A DNA stretch of 64,000 nucleotides. Source: Micromonospora sp. NBC_01796 (GTDB lineage: Bacteria > Actinomycetota > Actinomycetes > Mycobacteriales > Micromonosporaceae). The notes under the pieces were generated by a model that saw nothing but the letters and a program-made list of their open reading frames with translations, was not told the DNA's origin and ran no database searches. Every line of letters starts with the position of its first letter. Within the stretch, counting starts at the first letter, position 1. Made by a program: the position numbers and the translations under genes. The DNA is taken from assembly GCF_035917455.1 (NCBI RefSeq), contig NZ_CP109078.1, positions 6,494,001 to 6,558,000 of the forward strand. Reading direction: 5' to 3'. Of this stretch, positions 34,997-44,000 are shown piece after piece.

Positions 34997-36043
34997 CCCG
35001 ACGTTCCGGCGGGAGCCGCGACGCTGACCGACGTACGACTCGACCGCGCGCCGGACCTGCCCGCCGAGCGGGACGCGGTGGTCGGGTCGGCCGGACGCCC
35101 CGGACGGCGCCAGCGCGGCGAGCGGCTGATGGTGCCGAAGGCGGACTTCCGCTCGTACTACGGGCGACCGGTGCTCAACGCACCGACCTGGGAGGCGCCC
35201 GACATCGCCGGTTACCTGTTCCTCGGCGGTCTGGCCGGCGCCTCCTCCACCCTCGCCGCGGCAGCCGAACTCACCGGCCGGCCGGCACTCGCCCGAGGGC
35301 TGAAGGCCGGCGCCGCCACCGCCATCGCCGGATCGCTCTACACCCTGGTCCACGACCTCGGCCGTCCGGAACGGTTCATCAACATGCTCCGGGTGGTCAA
35401 GGTGACCTCGCCGATGAGCATCGGGTCGTGGCTGCTCGCCGGCTACGCACCGATGGCGATCACCGCAGCCGCCAGCGCGGTCACCGGTCGGCTGTCCGTA
35501 CCCGGCCGGCTGGCCACCATCGGCGCGGCCCTGCTCGGGCCGGCGGTCGCCGCGTACACCGGGGCCCTGATCTCGAACACGGCGGTGCCGGCCTGGCACG
35601 AGGGCCACCGGGAGATGCCGCTGCTCTTCGTCGGCTCGGCCGCCGCGTCGGCCGGCGGACTCGGCCTGCTGGTCGGATCCGGCGCCGAGTCCGCACCGGC
35701 CCGCCGGGCGGCGATGCTCGGCGCCGTCGCCGAGCTGACCATGACCCGCCGGCTGGAGCAACGGCTCGGCCCGCTCGCCGAACCACTGCAACAGGACCTC
35801 GGAGGGGCGCTGATCCGAGCCGGCAAGGTCCTCAGCGCCACCGCCGCGCTGACCCTGGCGCTCGCCGGACGCAACCGGAAGGCCGGCGTCGCGGCCGGGG
35901 TGGCACTGCTCGCCGGCTCCCTCTGCACCCGGTTCGGCATCTTCCACGCCGGCCTCGCCTCGGCCCGCGACCCGAAGTACACCGTGGGACCGCAGCGCGA
36001 ACGGCTCGCCGCCCGCGACCGGGCCGCGAAGGAGTCGACATGA
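34988..36043 (+). CDS. NrfD-family membrane subunit of formate dehydrogenase
   Basis: This 351-residue integral membrane protein is of the NrfD/polysulfide-reductase type, with about eight hydrophobic helices from residue 70 onward (IAGYLFLGGLAGASSTLAAAAEL, SIGSWLLAGYAPMAITAAAS, LGPAVAAYTGALISNTAVPAWHEG). It would transfer electrons from the Fe-S subunit to menaquinone. The N-terminal 60 residues are hydrophilic and end with PKADFRSYYGRPVLNAPTWE, a common NrfD lead-in. Its ATG overlaps the TGA of the 12-codon cistron, and its own TGA overlaps the next ATG, so translation is likely coupled throughout. Confidence 0.88.
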   Translation: MNRPDVPAGAATLTDVRLDRAPDLPAERDAVVGSAGRPGRRQRGERLMVPKADFRSYYGRPVLNAPTWEAPDIAGYLFLGGLAGASSTLAAAAELTGRPALARGLKAGAATAIAGSLYTLVHDLGRPERFINMLRVVKVTSPMSIGSWLLAGYAPMAITAAASAVTGRLSVPGRLATIGAALLGPAVAAYTGALISNTAVPAWHEGHREMPLLFVGSAAASAGGLGLLVGSGAESAPARRAAMLGAVAELTMTRRLEQRLGPLAEPLQQDLGGALIRAGKVLSATAALTLALAGRNRKAGVAAGVALLAGSLCTRFGIFHAGLASARDPKYTVGPQRERLAARDRAAKEST

Positions 36044-36222
36044 GTACGCTGCGCAAGCATCTTCCGCTGGCCGGGATCGTGGTCACCACCTGCGTCGCGG
36101 CCTACCTCGCGGCCCGGCGCGACCCCACCGGACCGGGTACGTCCCGGCGCGCCCTGGACGCACTGCGCCCGGCCACCGGCATCGCCGCCATGACCGCCGC
36201 CCTGCGCAACCGCGCCTCCTGA
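36040..36222 (+). CDS. Small membrane protein ending the formate dehydrogenase operon
   Basis: This 60-residue protein (MSTLRKHLPLAGIVVTTCVAAYLAARRDP...) has one hydrophobic helix near the N-terminus and a basic tail. Its ATG overlaps the nrfD-type stop codon (ATGA). I do not know a family. Its position suggests an accessory or assembly factor of the membrane-bound dehydrogenase. Its stop codon lies inside the first of three short direct repeats. Confidence 0.65.
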   Translation: MSTLRKHLPLAGIVVTTCVAAYLAARRDPTGPGTSRRALDALRPATGIAAMTAALRNRAS

Positions 36223-36296
36223 GCGGTCGGTCGGTCGGACCACCCAACCGCCTCTTGAGCGGTCACTCCAACAACCCGGCCGTTTCCTGAGCGGTC
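36219..36296. repeat. Three direct repeats, (C/T)TGAGCGGTC
   Basis: Copies lie at 36219-36228 (CTGAGCGGTC), 36255-36264 (TTGAGCGGTC) and 36287-36296 (CTGAGCGGTC), spaced 36 and 32 bp. The first includes the TGA stop of the small membrane protein gene. The rest of the 314-bp interval to the next start (36223-36536) contains no gene; an RBS CGGAGG lies at 36525-36530. Confidence 0.6.
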
Positions 36297-36536
36297 AGTC
36301 GACCCCGGCCACCTCCCGGGTGCGGCGGTGAAACCCGGTAACCGCCTGTGCGAATCCGTCGAACCCGCGGTTCCATCGATCGTGCCCGGACCGTGGGCCG
36401 ATCCGCTGCGTCACGATCTTGAATCGGTGTGTGTTCGGACGCTACATTCATCGAAGTGATCACTACCGTCGATGTGATCGCTGTCGTCGTCCGTACCTAC
36501 GTCGCCGGGCCGCCCCGGCCGCACCGGAGGTCTTCT

Positions 36537-37979
36537 GTGGACACCAGCGCCGACCCGTCCCCCTCGCCCGACAACTCCCCGTCAGGCTCGGCCTTGTCCC
36601 GACGCCGCGCCCTGGCCATCGGCCTTGGTGGCGCCGCCGGTCTCGCCATAGCGTCACCCGCCTGGGCCGTGACCGACCATCGGCCGGGAGCGCACCGCCC
36701 GCCCACGCTCAACCCGGGCGACCGCCTCGTTGCCGGACGGGTCTCGGCTCGGCGGGCCATCGACCACCTGCGGGTCCTCTCCGAGCGGATCGGCCCGCGC
36801 ATCGGCGGCACCCCATCGGAACGCGCCGCCGCGAACTACCTGGAAGACGTGCTGGACGACCTCGGCTACCGGACCACGCTCCAGCCGTTCCCGGTCGCGG
36901 ACAAGTTCCTGGCCCAGCTCAGCTCCCGCCCGGGGCTGCCCGACGACCTGAACTGGCAGGTCGGCGCGTCACCGCACGCCGCCCTGAACACCCGGGTCAG
37001 CGGTCGGGTGGTCGACGTGGCGGCCGGCGCACCGGCCAACTACCCCGAGGACGTCACCGGCAAGGTGGTACTCGTCGACTACGTGGCGGCACAGCGCGAG
37101 ACGCTCGTCGCGACCGCCGTGGCGCGGGGGGCGGCGGCCGTGGTGTTCCTCCCGGCCGACCTGGTGGAGCCGCGACGGGCCTCGGCCTTCGCACCGACCC
37201 TGCCCGGCTCGGCCACCACGCCGGTGCCGATCCCGGTCGTCGGTGTGGCTCAGGCACAGAAGCACCGGCTCCGGGAACGCCTCGCCGCCCGCCCGTTCAC
37301 GCTCACCGTCGCCACCACCGCACACCGTGGCCTCACCTCCCACAACGTGCTCGCCGAGCGGGCACCGCGACGGGACGCGAGCACCAGCCCGGTGGTGATG
37401 GTGAGCGCCCACTACGACACCGTGATCGGTGCGCCGGGCGCCAACGACGACGGCTCGGGCACCGTACTCTGCCTCGAACTGGCCCGGGTGCTGCGCTCCC
37501 TGCCGACCGACGCGACCATCCGCTTCGGACTGTGGGGCTCGGAGGAGCAGGGCCTGATCGGCTCGCGGTACTACGTGGCCCAGTTGCCCCAGGCCGAACG
37601 CGACCGGATCGTGGCGGTCTACCAGAACGACATGGTGGCGACGAGCTGGGATCCGGCGACCCGCTACTGGCTGCTTTCCTTCGACGGACTGGCGAACCGG
37701 GCGACCACCGAGGTCGCCGCCGCCGCCACCCGACTCGGCTACGAGCCGCGCATCTCCCCGGTGACCCTGCGCGGCTCCAGTGACCACCAGTCGTTCCAGG
37801 AGGTCGGCATCGCCAGCGCCAACTTCTCCTGGCGTGGGGAGGAGTCCCCGGCACTGCTCGAACCGCCGTACCACAGCCCCGAGGACACCATCGCCAAGAA
37901 CGTCAGCGCCGAACGCCTCCAGGTCTCCCTGGAACTGATCGGCTGCGCCGCCTACGCCACCGCCCGCAACCCCACCTAA
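36537..37979 (+). CDS. Tat-exported M28 family zinc aminopeptidase
   Basis: This 480-residue protein has a twin-arginine signal (LSRRRALAIGLGGAAGLAIASPAWA), so it is exported folded. A protease-associated (PA) insert occupies about residues 140-250. The M28 catalytic core shows H292 (VSAHYDTV), D304 (GANDDGSG, bridging), E336-E337 (GSEEQGLIGS, catalytic base and ligand), D in YQNDMV and a C-terminal His in PYHSPEDT. These bind two zinc ions. Family enzymes release N-terminal amino acids from peptides. GTG 36537 is chosen for CGGAGG 7 nt upstream; an ATG 108 nt earlier gives an unlikely leader. It is preceded by a 314-bp non-coding region. Confidence 0.9.
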   Translation: MDTSADPSPSPDNSPSGSALSRRRALAIGLGGAAGLAIASPAWAVTDHRPGAHRPPTLNPGDRLVAGRVSARRAIDHLRVLSERIGPRIGGTPSERAAANYLEDVLDDLGYRTTLQPFPVADKFLAQLSSRPGLPDDLNWQVGASPHAALNTRVSGRVVDVAAGAPANYPEDVTGKVVLVDYVAAQRETLVATAVARGAAAVVFLPADLVEPRRASAFAPTLPGSATTPVPIPVVGVAQAQKHRLRERLAARPFTLTVATTAHRGLTSHNVLAERAPRRDASTSPVVMVSAHYDTVIGAPGANDDGSGTVLCLELARVLRSLPTDATIRFGLWGSEEQGLIGSRYYVAQLPQAERDRIVAVYQNDMVATSWDPATRYWLLSFDGLANRATTEVAAAATRLGYEPRISPVTLRGSSDHQSFQEVGIASANFSWRGEESPALLEPPYHSPEDTIAKNVSAERLQVSLELIGCAAYATARNPT

Positions 37980-37998
37980 ACCTCCACGCTTCGACTTC

Positions 37999-38079
37999 GG
38001 CTCCCCATGATCATTGCTCGCTCAGGCACGTAACCGTCGGGTTGTGGCGTGCTCCAGTGCTCAATGATCATGGGGAGCC
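37999..38079. repeat. 18-bp perfect inverted repeat with 45-nt spacer
   Basis: GGCTCCCCATGATCATTG at 37999-38016 is the exact reverse complement of 38062-38079. The spacer contains no gene. The arms include the palindrome TGATCA. It could be a REP/MITE-like element or fold into a long-armed hairpin after the peptidase gene. Confidence 0.8.
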
Positions 38080-38108
38080 CATAGCAGATCGTGGGGCAGG
38101 TGGGGTGA

Positions 38109-38135
38109 TTTCCACAGGCGTCGCGCTCATCCACA
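38109..38135. other. Two DnaA-box-like words before the DUF559 gene
   Basis: TTTCCACAG (38109-38117) and TCATCCACA (38127-38135) each resemble the DnaA box TTATCCACA; the second differs at one base. They lie 52-78 bp before the DUF559 gene. With only two copies and no dnaA/dnaN nearby this is not an origin. Confidence 0.3.
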
Positions 38136-38186
38136 GTTGCGCGGGCGTCGGTTGACCGCGAGTCGGAGGACGTCGACATTCGCGGG

Positions 38187-39131
38187 GTGAACGAAGCTCT
38201 GCGGTTGTTGGTCGAGCGCGGCGAGGGCCTGGTGACGTGGCGATCGGCGCGCCGGGCGGTGTCACGGCGATCGCTGGGATGGGCAGTTCGGTCCGGTCGG
38301 CTGTATCGGGTGCTACCCGAGATCTACGCGGACGCGCGACTCGTGGCCGCCGACCCACCGGGTGCCGTCGCCTCCCCGCTCACCGGTCTGGCACCCGCGC
38401 TGCGTCGACGAGCGGTGCTGATGTACGCGGACGGGCGCGGGGCATTGAGCCACACCACCGCGCTCGACGTATGGGCCCTACGGCGACAGCCCGCTGACGA
38501 ACCGCTGCATCTGAGCATTCCCCAGGGGGTCGCCCTACGGAGTAGGTCCGGCCTTGTGGTTCATCGCCGAATCGGGTTCGAGGTGGCACCTCCGCAGGCG
38601 ATGATCCGTGGGAACCTGCGGGTGGTCCGGATCGAGCGGGCCCTTGTCGAGGCGTGGCCACTGCTGGCGCCGGCCGAACGACCCGAGTCGGTAATCGGTG
38701 CGGTCAACCAGAGGCTGACCACGCCCGACCGGATCGGCGTCGCTCTGATGGCGCTGCCTCGATTGTCGGGCCGGGCCGAACTGCGGGTGTTGCTCGATCG
38801 GCTGGCTGCGGGGTGCCGGAGCGCGTTGGAGATCTGGGGACACGACCATGTCTTCACCGGTCCGGGAATGCCGCGGTTCCAGCGCCAGGTCCGTATCCAG
38901 GTCGCGAACCGGACGATGTACCTCGACGTGTACGCCGAACGGGAGCGGGTCGCCTTCGAACTCGACGGAGCGGCAACCCATGGCGATCCCCGTCAACGGG
39001 AGATCGACCTGCGACGCGACGCCCTGCTCGCCACGGTCGGCATCATGGTCGTCCGGTTCAGCCACCGACGACTGGTTCACGACACTGCGCAGGTACGCCG
39101 CGAGATCATCGCCATCCTGGCCACGCGCTGA
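38187..39131 (+). CDS. DUF559 (Vsr-like endonuclease fold) protein with AbiEi-like N-terminus
   Basis: The 314-residue protein has two parts. The N-terminus (LLVERGEGLVTWRSARRAVSRRSLGWAVRSGRLYRVLPEIY) is a winged-helix module like those in AbiEi-type antitoxins. The C-terminus (YLDVYAERERVAFELDGAATHGDPRQREIDLRRDALLATVGIMVVRFSHRRL) matches the DUF559/Vsr nuclease-like fold, with the D/E-x-D and R-D-x-x-L pattern. The architecture is frequent in actinobacteria, often as single genes without a toxin partner. No partner is seen here. GTG 38187 follows GCGGG, so the RBS is weak. Function is unknown; a DNA repair or phage-defence role is only a possibility. Confidence 0.8.
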   Translation: MNEALRLLVERGEGLVTWRSARRAVSRRSLGWAVRSGRLYRVLPEIYADARLVAADPPGAVASPLTGLAPALRRRAVLMYADGRGALSHTTALDVWALRRQPADEPLHLSIPQGVALRSRSGLVVHRRIGFEVAPPQAMIRGNLRVVRIERALVEAWPLLAPAERPESVIGAVNQRLTTPDRIGVALMALPRLSGRAELRVLLDRLAAGCRSALEIWGHDHVFTGPGMPRFQRQVRIQVANRTMYLDVYAERERVAFELDGAATHGDPRQREIDLRRDALLATVGIMVVRFSHRRLVHDTAQVRREIIAILATR

Positions 39132-39152
39132 CTCCGTCAGGGACATGCTCGG

Positions 39153-39473
39153 TCAGCCGTGATGCCGGCCGGGGAGGGGCGCCCCTCCCAGGAACGCCTC
39201 GTACACCTCACGGACGTCGTCGTCGATCTGTGGTCGGACGTTGCTGTAGCGGACGTCGGCCCGGTCGCGGTGCGGTCCCGACAGCCAGTACTCCTCGTGA
39301 GTCTCGACGTTGTAGAAGTTGGCGTCGGCCATGCCCTGTCCGCGGCGGAGCGTGTGACCGTGCCAGTAGGCGGTCTGCCAGCTCTTGGAGAAGCGCACCC
39401 GGCTGATCCAGGCCGGGCCACGGTCGGTGTTGTGCCCGGTCTTCAGCTGCACGAACATGATCCGCTCCGGCAT
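39153..39473 (-). CDS. Conserved hypothetical protein, 106 aa
   Basis: The protein reads MPERIMFVQLKTGHNTDRGPAW, then ISRVRFSKSWQTAYWHGHTLRR and GMADANFYNVETHEEYWLSG, a compact basic/aromatic sequence. I recall similar short proteins in actinobacteria without a function. It has no membrane segment. ATG 39473 is the only sensible start. The gene is convergent with the DUF559 gene (21 bp between stops). The 263 bp to the next gene contain a strong hairpin and nothing else recognised. Confidence 0.75.
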   Translation of the reverse strand: MPERIMFVQLKTGHNTDRGPAWISRVRFSKSWQTAYWHGHTLRRGQGMADANFYNVETHEEYWLSGPHRDRADVRYSNVRPQIDDDVREVYEAFLGGAPLPGRHHG

Positions 39474-39635
39474 CGGGCCAGTGTGTCAGGCCCCTCGATC
39501 GCCTCGACACCAGTTTTCCGGAACCCGGGTCCGAAGTGTGGCTGCCCTCGTGCGAACAGCGGTTGTCACGGGTGGGCGCCGCCGTACTGGAAGTAGCCAG
39601 AAGCTGCCATGGACCACCGGTTGACGCGGAAGCGG

Positions 39636-39672
39636 CGATACGGCCGGATCGTTGGTCGACCCGGCCGTATCG
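39636..39672 (-). terminator. Terminator hairpin after the NmrA-type gene
   Basis: Perfect 12-bp arms CGATACGGCCGG (39636-39647) and CCGGCCGTATCG (39661-39672) enclose 13 nt. The hairpin lies 65 bp beyond the stop of the minus-strand NmrA-type gene. No T-run is present. Confidence 0.65.
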
Positions 39673-39736
39673 AGAGCCGACGGCGGTCAGGCGCCCGAGG
39701 GCACCGGAAGGCGCACCGGTGTCGCGCTTCGATTGG

Positions 39737-40678
39737 TTATCCGGCGGTCAGCTCGTTGCGGTGGGCGGTCAGGAACTGCTCCAGCGTCTGCACCGACGGG
39801 TTGACCGTACGGGTGAACCCGAGGTCGCGCCGCCCGAGGAAGGCCTCCGGGAACTCGGCGTAGTACTGGAACATGTTGCCGTACTCGACGGCGGCGGGGA
39901 AGCCGAGGGCGCGGTACGCGTCGTGCGTGAGCGGCCGGTAGACGACCTCCTCACCGAGGACCCTGCTGTACGTCGCGGCGATCTCGGTGCCGGTCAGGAA
40001 CTCACCGGCGATGCCCACCGTACGGTCCACCAGGTCGGTGCCGCTCTTGAGGATCCCGAGTACGGACTTGCCGATGTCCTCGGCGGTGATCCCGGCGATC
40101 CGGCTGTCCAGCATCGGCAGTCCGAGGACGAGTTGCCCGCTCTCGTCGCGTTGCGGACCGACCCCGGACAGCAGGTTGTCCCAGTAGAACGTGGTACGCA
40201 GGTAGGTGGTCGGCACTCCGGCGGTGGCGAAGAAGCTGTCGGCCTCCGCCTTGGCGTCGAAGTGCGGCACCTTGAAGCGACCGTCGAGGGTCGGCATCCG
40301 GTCGTCGGTCAGCGGGATCGACTCACGGGTGTCCTCGAGGGTGGACCAGACCACGTGCCGCAGGTCGGCGAACTTCGCCGCCTCGGCCAGGTTTCTCGCC
40401 TCGGTCAGTTCCCGCTCGGCCGACATGTGCGCCCAGAAGAAGGTGACGGCGAAGGCGCCGTACGCCCCGTCGAACGCTTTTTCCAGGCTGGCCCGGTCGT
40501 AGAGGTCGGCCTCGACCACCTCCGCGCCGAGGTCGGCCAGTACCCGGGCCTGTTCCGAATCCGGGTTCCGGGTGATCGCGCGGACCGCGAACTCACCGTC
40601 GGCGAGGATCGCGCGAGCCGCTGCGCCGCCCTGTGCGCCGGTCGCGCCCACCACTGCGATTACCTTCTTCTCGGTCAT
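39737..40678 (-). CDS. NmrA-type NAD(P)-binding protein (atypical SDR)
   Basis: The 313-residue protein starts MTEKKVIAVVGATGAQGGAAARAIL, an NmrA-family Rossmann motif (GATGxQG). It continues with AITRNPDSEQARVLADLGAEVVEADLYDRASLEKAF (cofactor discrimination and ADLYD region) and LRTTFYWDN. NmrA-like proteins either sense NADP/NAD ratio or are isoflavone reductase-like enzymes. The typical SDR catalytic YxxxK is not obvious, favouring a sensor or atypical reductase. ATG 40678 follows GGGAGCCGGAG. A palindrome resembling CsoR-family operators lies about 100 bp upstream. Confidence 0.87.
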   Translation of the reverse strand: MTEKKVIAVVGATGAQGGAAARAILADGEFAVRAITRNPDSEQARVLADLGAEVVEADLYDRASLEKAFDGAYGAFAVTFFWAHMSAERELTEARNLAEAAKFADLRHVVWSTLEDTRESIPLTDDRMPTLDGRFKVPHFDAKAEADSFFATAGVPTTYLRTTFYWDNLLSGVGPQRDESGQLVLGLPMLDSRIAGITAEDIGKSVLGILKSGTDLVDRTVGIAGEFLTGTEIAATYSRVLGEEVVYRPLTHDAYRALGFPAAVEYGNMFQYYAEFPEAFLGRRDLGFTRTVNPSVQTLEQFLTAHRNELTAG

Positions 40679-41012
40679 CTCCGGCTCCCAAGTCAATCGA
40701 TGTTTGGCGATGCTTGCTTACAGCCGGCACAACGTGGGCATCGACGCTCTTCGTCCCGATCGGAGAGTGGCGTTCGTCATACCCCCCATGGGTATCAGAA
40801 GGGTCGCCGGGCGGGGTGCGGACGAGCTAGCTGGTCCACAAGGGATGACCGCGGGACAGCGACGCGGGGCCGTGACGTAGTTGGATCTATCCATGGCCCG
40901 GTTCCGACGCCTATCGTCTGATCATCCGCTCGGGTGATCACCGGGGCGGACCTGGGTGTGAAGACGGCGCCGATCTCCATCGGGCCGGCGCCCGAGTCCC
41001 AAGGAGACAGAG
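40679..41012. promoter_or_regulatory. Divergent control region with CsoR-like operator
   Basis: In this 334-bp gap between the NmrA-type gene and the protease gene, ATACCCCCCATGGGTAT (40779-40795) is an inverted repeat ATACCC-N5-GGGTAT. It has the form of operators for CsoR/CstR-type copper or persulfide repressors. Further right, GGTGATCACC (40931-40940) is a perfect palindrome, and a second TGATCA lies 16 bp to its left (40917-40922). AAGGAG (41001-41006) is the protease RBS. No regulator gene of these families is in the window. Confidence 0.5.
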
Positions 41013-44000
41013 TTGACGATCCCCTCGTTGTCGCCGATCCGTGACCGGGCCGCGCCCCGACCACGGCTGACCGCACTGGTGGTGGCCGCCCTGGCCGCCG
41101 CGCTGCTTCCGGTACTGGTCAACACCGCCCCCGCTGCCGCCGCTCCGGCCCAGCCCGGGACGCCGTGGACGAAAATCGGTGGCAACCTCGCCGCCGCCCG
41201 TTCCAGCAAGCCGATCGACATCCAGGCGAAGCGCCTCGCCGGCTTCAGCCTGGACCGGACGCTGCTCGAATCCGACCTGGACCGGGCACCCCGGGAACGC
41301 GCCGCCCGCACGGCCAGGGTGCAGCCGCTGGTCGTCTCGCTGCCGACCCCGGAGGGCACCCTCCAGCGCTTCGAACTGGTCGATTCCCCGGTAATGGAGG
41401 CCGGGCTCGCGGCAGAACACCCCGAGATCCGGACGTACGCCGGTCGGGGCCTGGACGACACCACCGCGACCGTACGCGCGGACCTCACCCCGCTGGGCTT
41501 CCACGCCTCGGTCCGCTCCGAGCGGGGCGTCTGGTTCGTCGACCCGTACTACCACCTCGACCAGAGCGTCTACGCCAGCTACTACGGCCACGACCTCGTC
41601 AATCCGGACGAGCTGCCCGCCGAGTTGGAGGACGAGGAGCCGGCGGTCGCGGTGACCGAGCAGGCCGAGCCCGCCGTGGCGGGGCCGGCGGTCACCCTGC
41701 GCACCTACCGGCTGGCCCTGGTCACCGACCCGTCGTACGCCACCTTCTTCGGCGCGGAGAACGTCACCGCGGCCAAGGTGACGCTGGTCAACCGGGTCAC
41801 CCAGGTCTACGAGGACGAGACCGCGATCCGGCTCGTCCTGGTCAACGACACCGACAAGACCAACCTCAACACCGCCGCACTGGCCACCGAGCCCAACGGT
41901 CCCTGCGGCGCGGCCGCCTGTTTCACCCCGGCCCAGGTCGCCACCTGCGGCAGCGGAACGCTGAGCCGCAACCAGATCGTCCTCGGCCAGCTCGTCGGCG
42001 CCGGCAACTACGACGTCGGCCACATCGGTCTCGGCGTCAACGGCGGCGGCGTGGCCGGCCTCGGTGTGGTCGGCGGCGCGACCAAGGCGCGCGGCTGCAC
42101 GGGCCTGCCGACCCCGGTCGGTGACTTCTACGCGGTGGACTACGTGGCGCACGAGATCGGTCACCAGTTCGCCGGCAACCACACCTTCAACGGCACCCAG
42201 TACAACTGCTCGGGTGGCAACCGCAGTCCCGCGAACTCGTACGAGCCGGGCAGCGGTTCGTCGATCATGGCGTACGCCGGCATCTGCCAGCAGGACAACC
42301 TCCAGCCGCACAGTGACCCGTACTGGTCGCAGCGCAGCTACACCGAGATCACCACGTTCGTCGGCTCCGCCCGTCCGGCGATCAACGAGGTGCAGACCGC
42401 CGCGCTGCGCGGCTTCGACACCGACGGCGACTCGTTCACGATCAGCTACGCGGGCCGGGAGTCGGCGCCGATCGTACGGGGTGCCAACTACACCACCGCC
42501 GGGATCAAGGCCGCGATCGAGGCGATCCCGGACTGGCCGGCAGGTGCGACGGTGACCGTCGCGGCGTTCGGCGGTACCGGCACCCTGGACGACACCGGTT
42601 TCCAGGTCACCTTCAACGCCGGCCTGCTCGCCGCAGTCAACGTCGAAGCGCTCACCATCACCGCGGCCACCGGCGCGTCCGGCTCGGTCGGGGAGACGGT
42701 CAAGGGCGGTGCGGTGGACAACGGCGGGTGGCTGGTCGAGCAGACCACCAACCGGGCACCCGTGGTCACCGTGGCGACCTCGTACACCATTCCCGCCCGT
42801 ACGCCGTTCACCCTCACCGGCGGCGCGACCGACGCGGACGGCGACACCGTCACGTACATGTGGGAGCAGAACGACCGGGGCGGCCTCAGCGGTGGCAGCA
42901 CCGCCGGCACCGCGCTGGTCAACAACACCAAGACCAACGGCCCGCTGTTCCGGCAGTTCGGCACCGCGGCCGTGGTCAGCCCCACCGACACCCTGGAGTA
43001 CTACTCGCCGGGCCTGAACGCGGTGGACACGAACCCCACCCGCGACTTCCCGGATCTGGCGCAGATCGCGGCGAACAACACCAACGCCAAGACCGGCACC
43101 TGCCCGGCCGCACCGCCCGCACCGCCGACCGGCTGGGCGACCAACGTGCCGGCCGCCACGATCGACTGCTACTCGGAGTTCCTGCCGACCGGCGACTGGG
43201 TCGGTTTCGACAACAACCGGACCATGCACTTCCGGCTCACCGCCCGGGACGGGCACCCGGGCGCTGGCGGCATCGGCAGCGCGGACACCGCCCTGGTCGT
43301 CACACCGACCGCCGGACCGTTCCTGGTCACCTCGCAGGGCGTCGCGGGCACCGCCGTCGGGGGATCGGCGCAGGCCGTCACCTGGGACGTGGCCGGCACC
43401 GACGTGGCGCCGATCGGCGTGACCGAGGTGAAGATCTCGCTCTCCACCGACGACGGGGCGACCTTCCCGTACGTGCTGGCCGAGCGGACGGCCAACGACG
43501 GCACCGCGACGGTGGCCGTGCCGAACGTCGCCACCACGACCGCGCGGATCAGGGTCGAGGCGGTCGGCAACGTCTTCTTCGACCTGAACGACGACAAGTT
43601 CACCATCACGGCCGGGCCGGAGGTGTCCAACGACGCACCGGCCGGCGGCGCGACCGTGCAGTACAGCGACGGCCTGTCGCCGGAGGTGCACGTCCGGGCC
43701 ACCGACCCGGACAGCGACGGCGGTTCGCTGACGGCGACCGCGACCGGGCTGCCCGCCGGGCTGTCCCTGGCGCCCGGCGCGCCGTCCGAGCCGGGAACCC
43801 GTCCGGGCACCCGGCAGTGGACCGTGGCCGGGAACACCACCGGCGCACCGGGCGACTATCCGGTCACCGTCACCGTGACGGACGAGACCGGCGGAGTCGG
43901 CACCACCACGTTCACCATCCGGGTGGTCCGGGAGAACGCCGAGGTGACGTACACCGGCGACACGCTGGCGTACGGGCGCAACGGTGGCGGAAGCACCGTG

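Noticed and set aside
36219-36296. CRISPR array
   Set aside because: Three 10-bp imperfect repeats with coding overlap and no cas genes; the repeats are far too short.
38109-38135. Replication origin suggested by DnaA-box-like words
   Set aside because: Only two imperfect boxes, no AT-rich unwinding region and no dnaA/dnaN/gyr genes near.
38187-39131. Type IV toxin-antitoxin pair
   Set aside because: Only the AbiEi-like/DUF559 protein is present; no nucleotidyltransferase toxin gene is adjacent.
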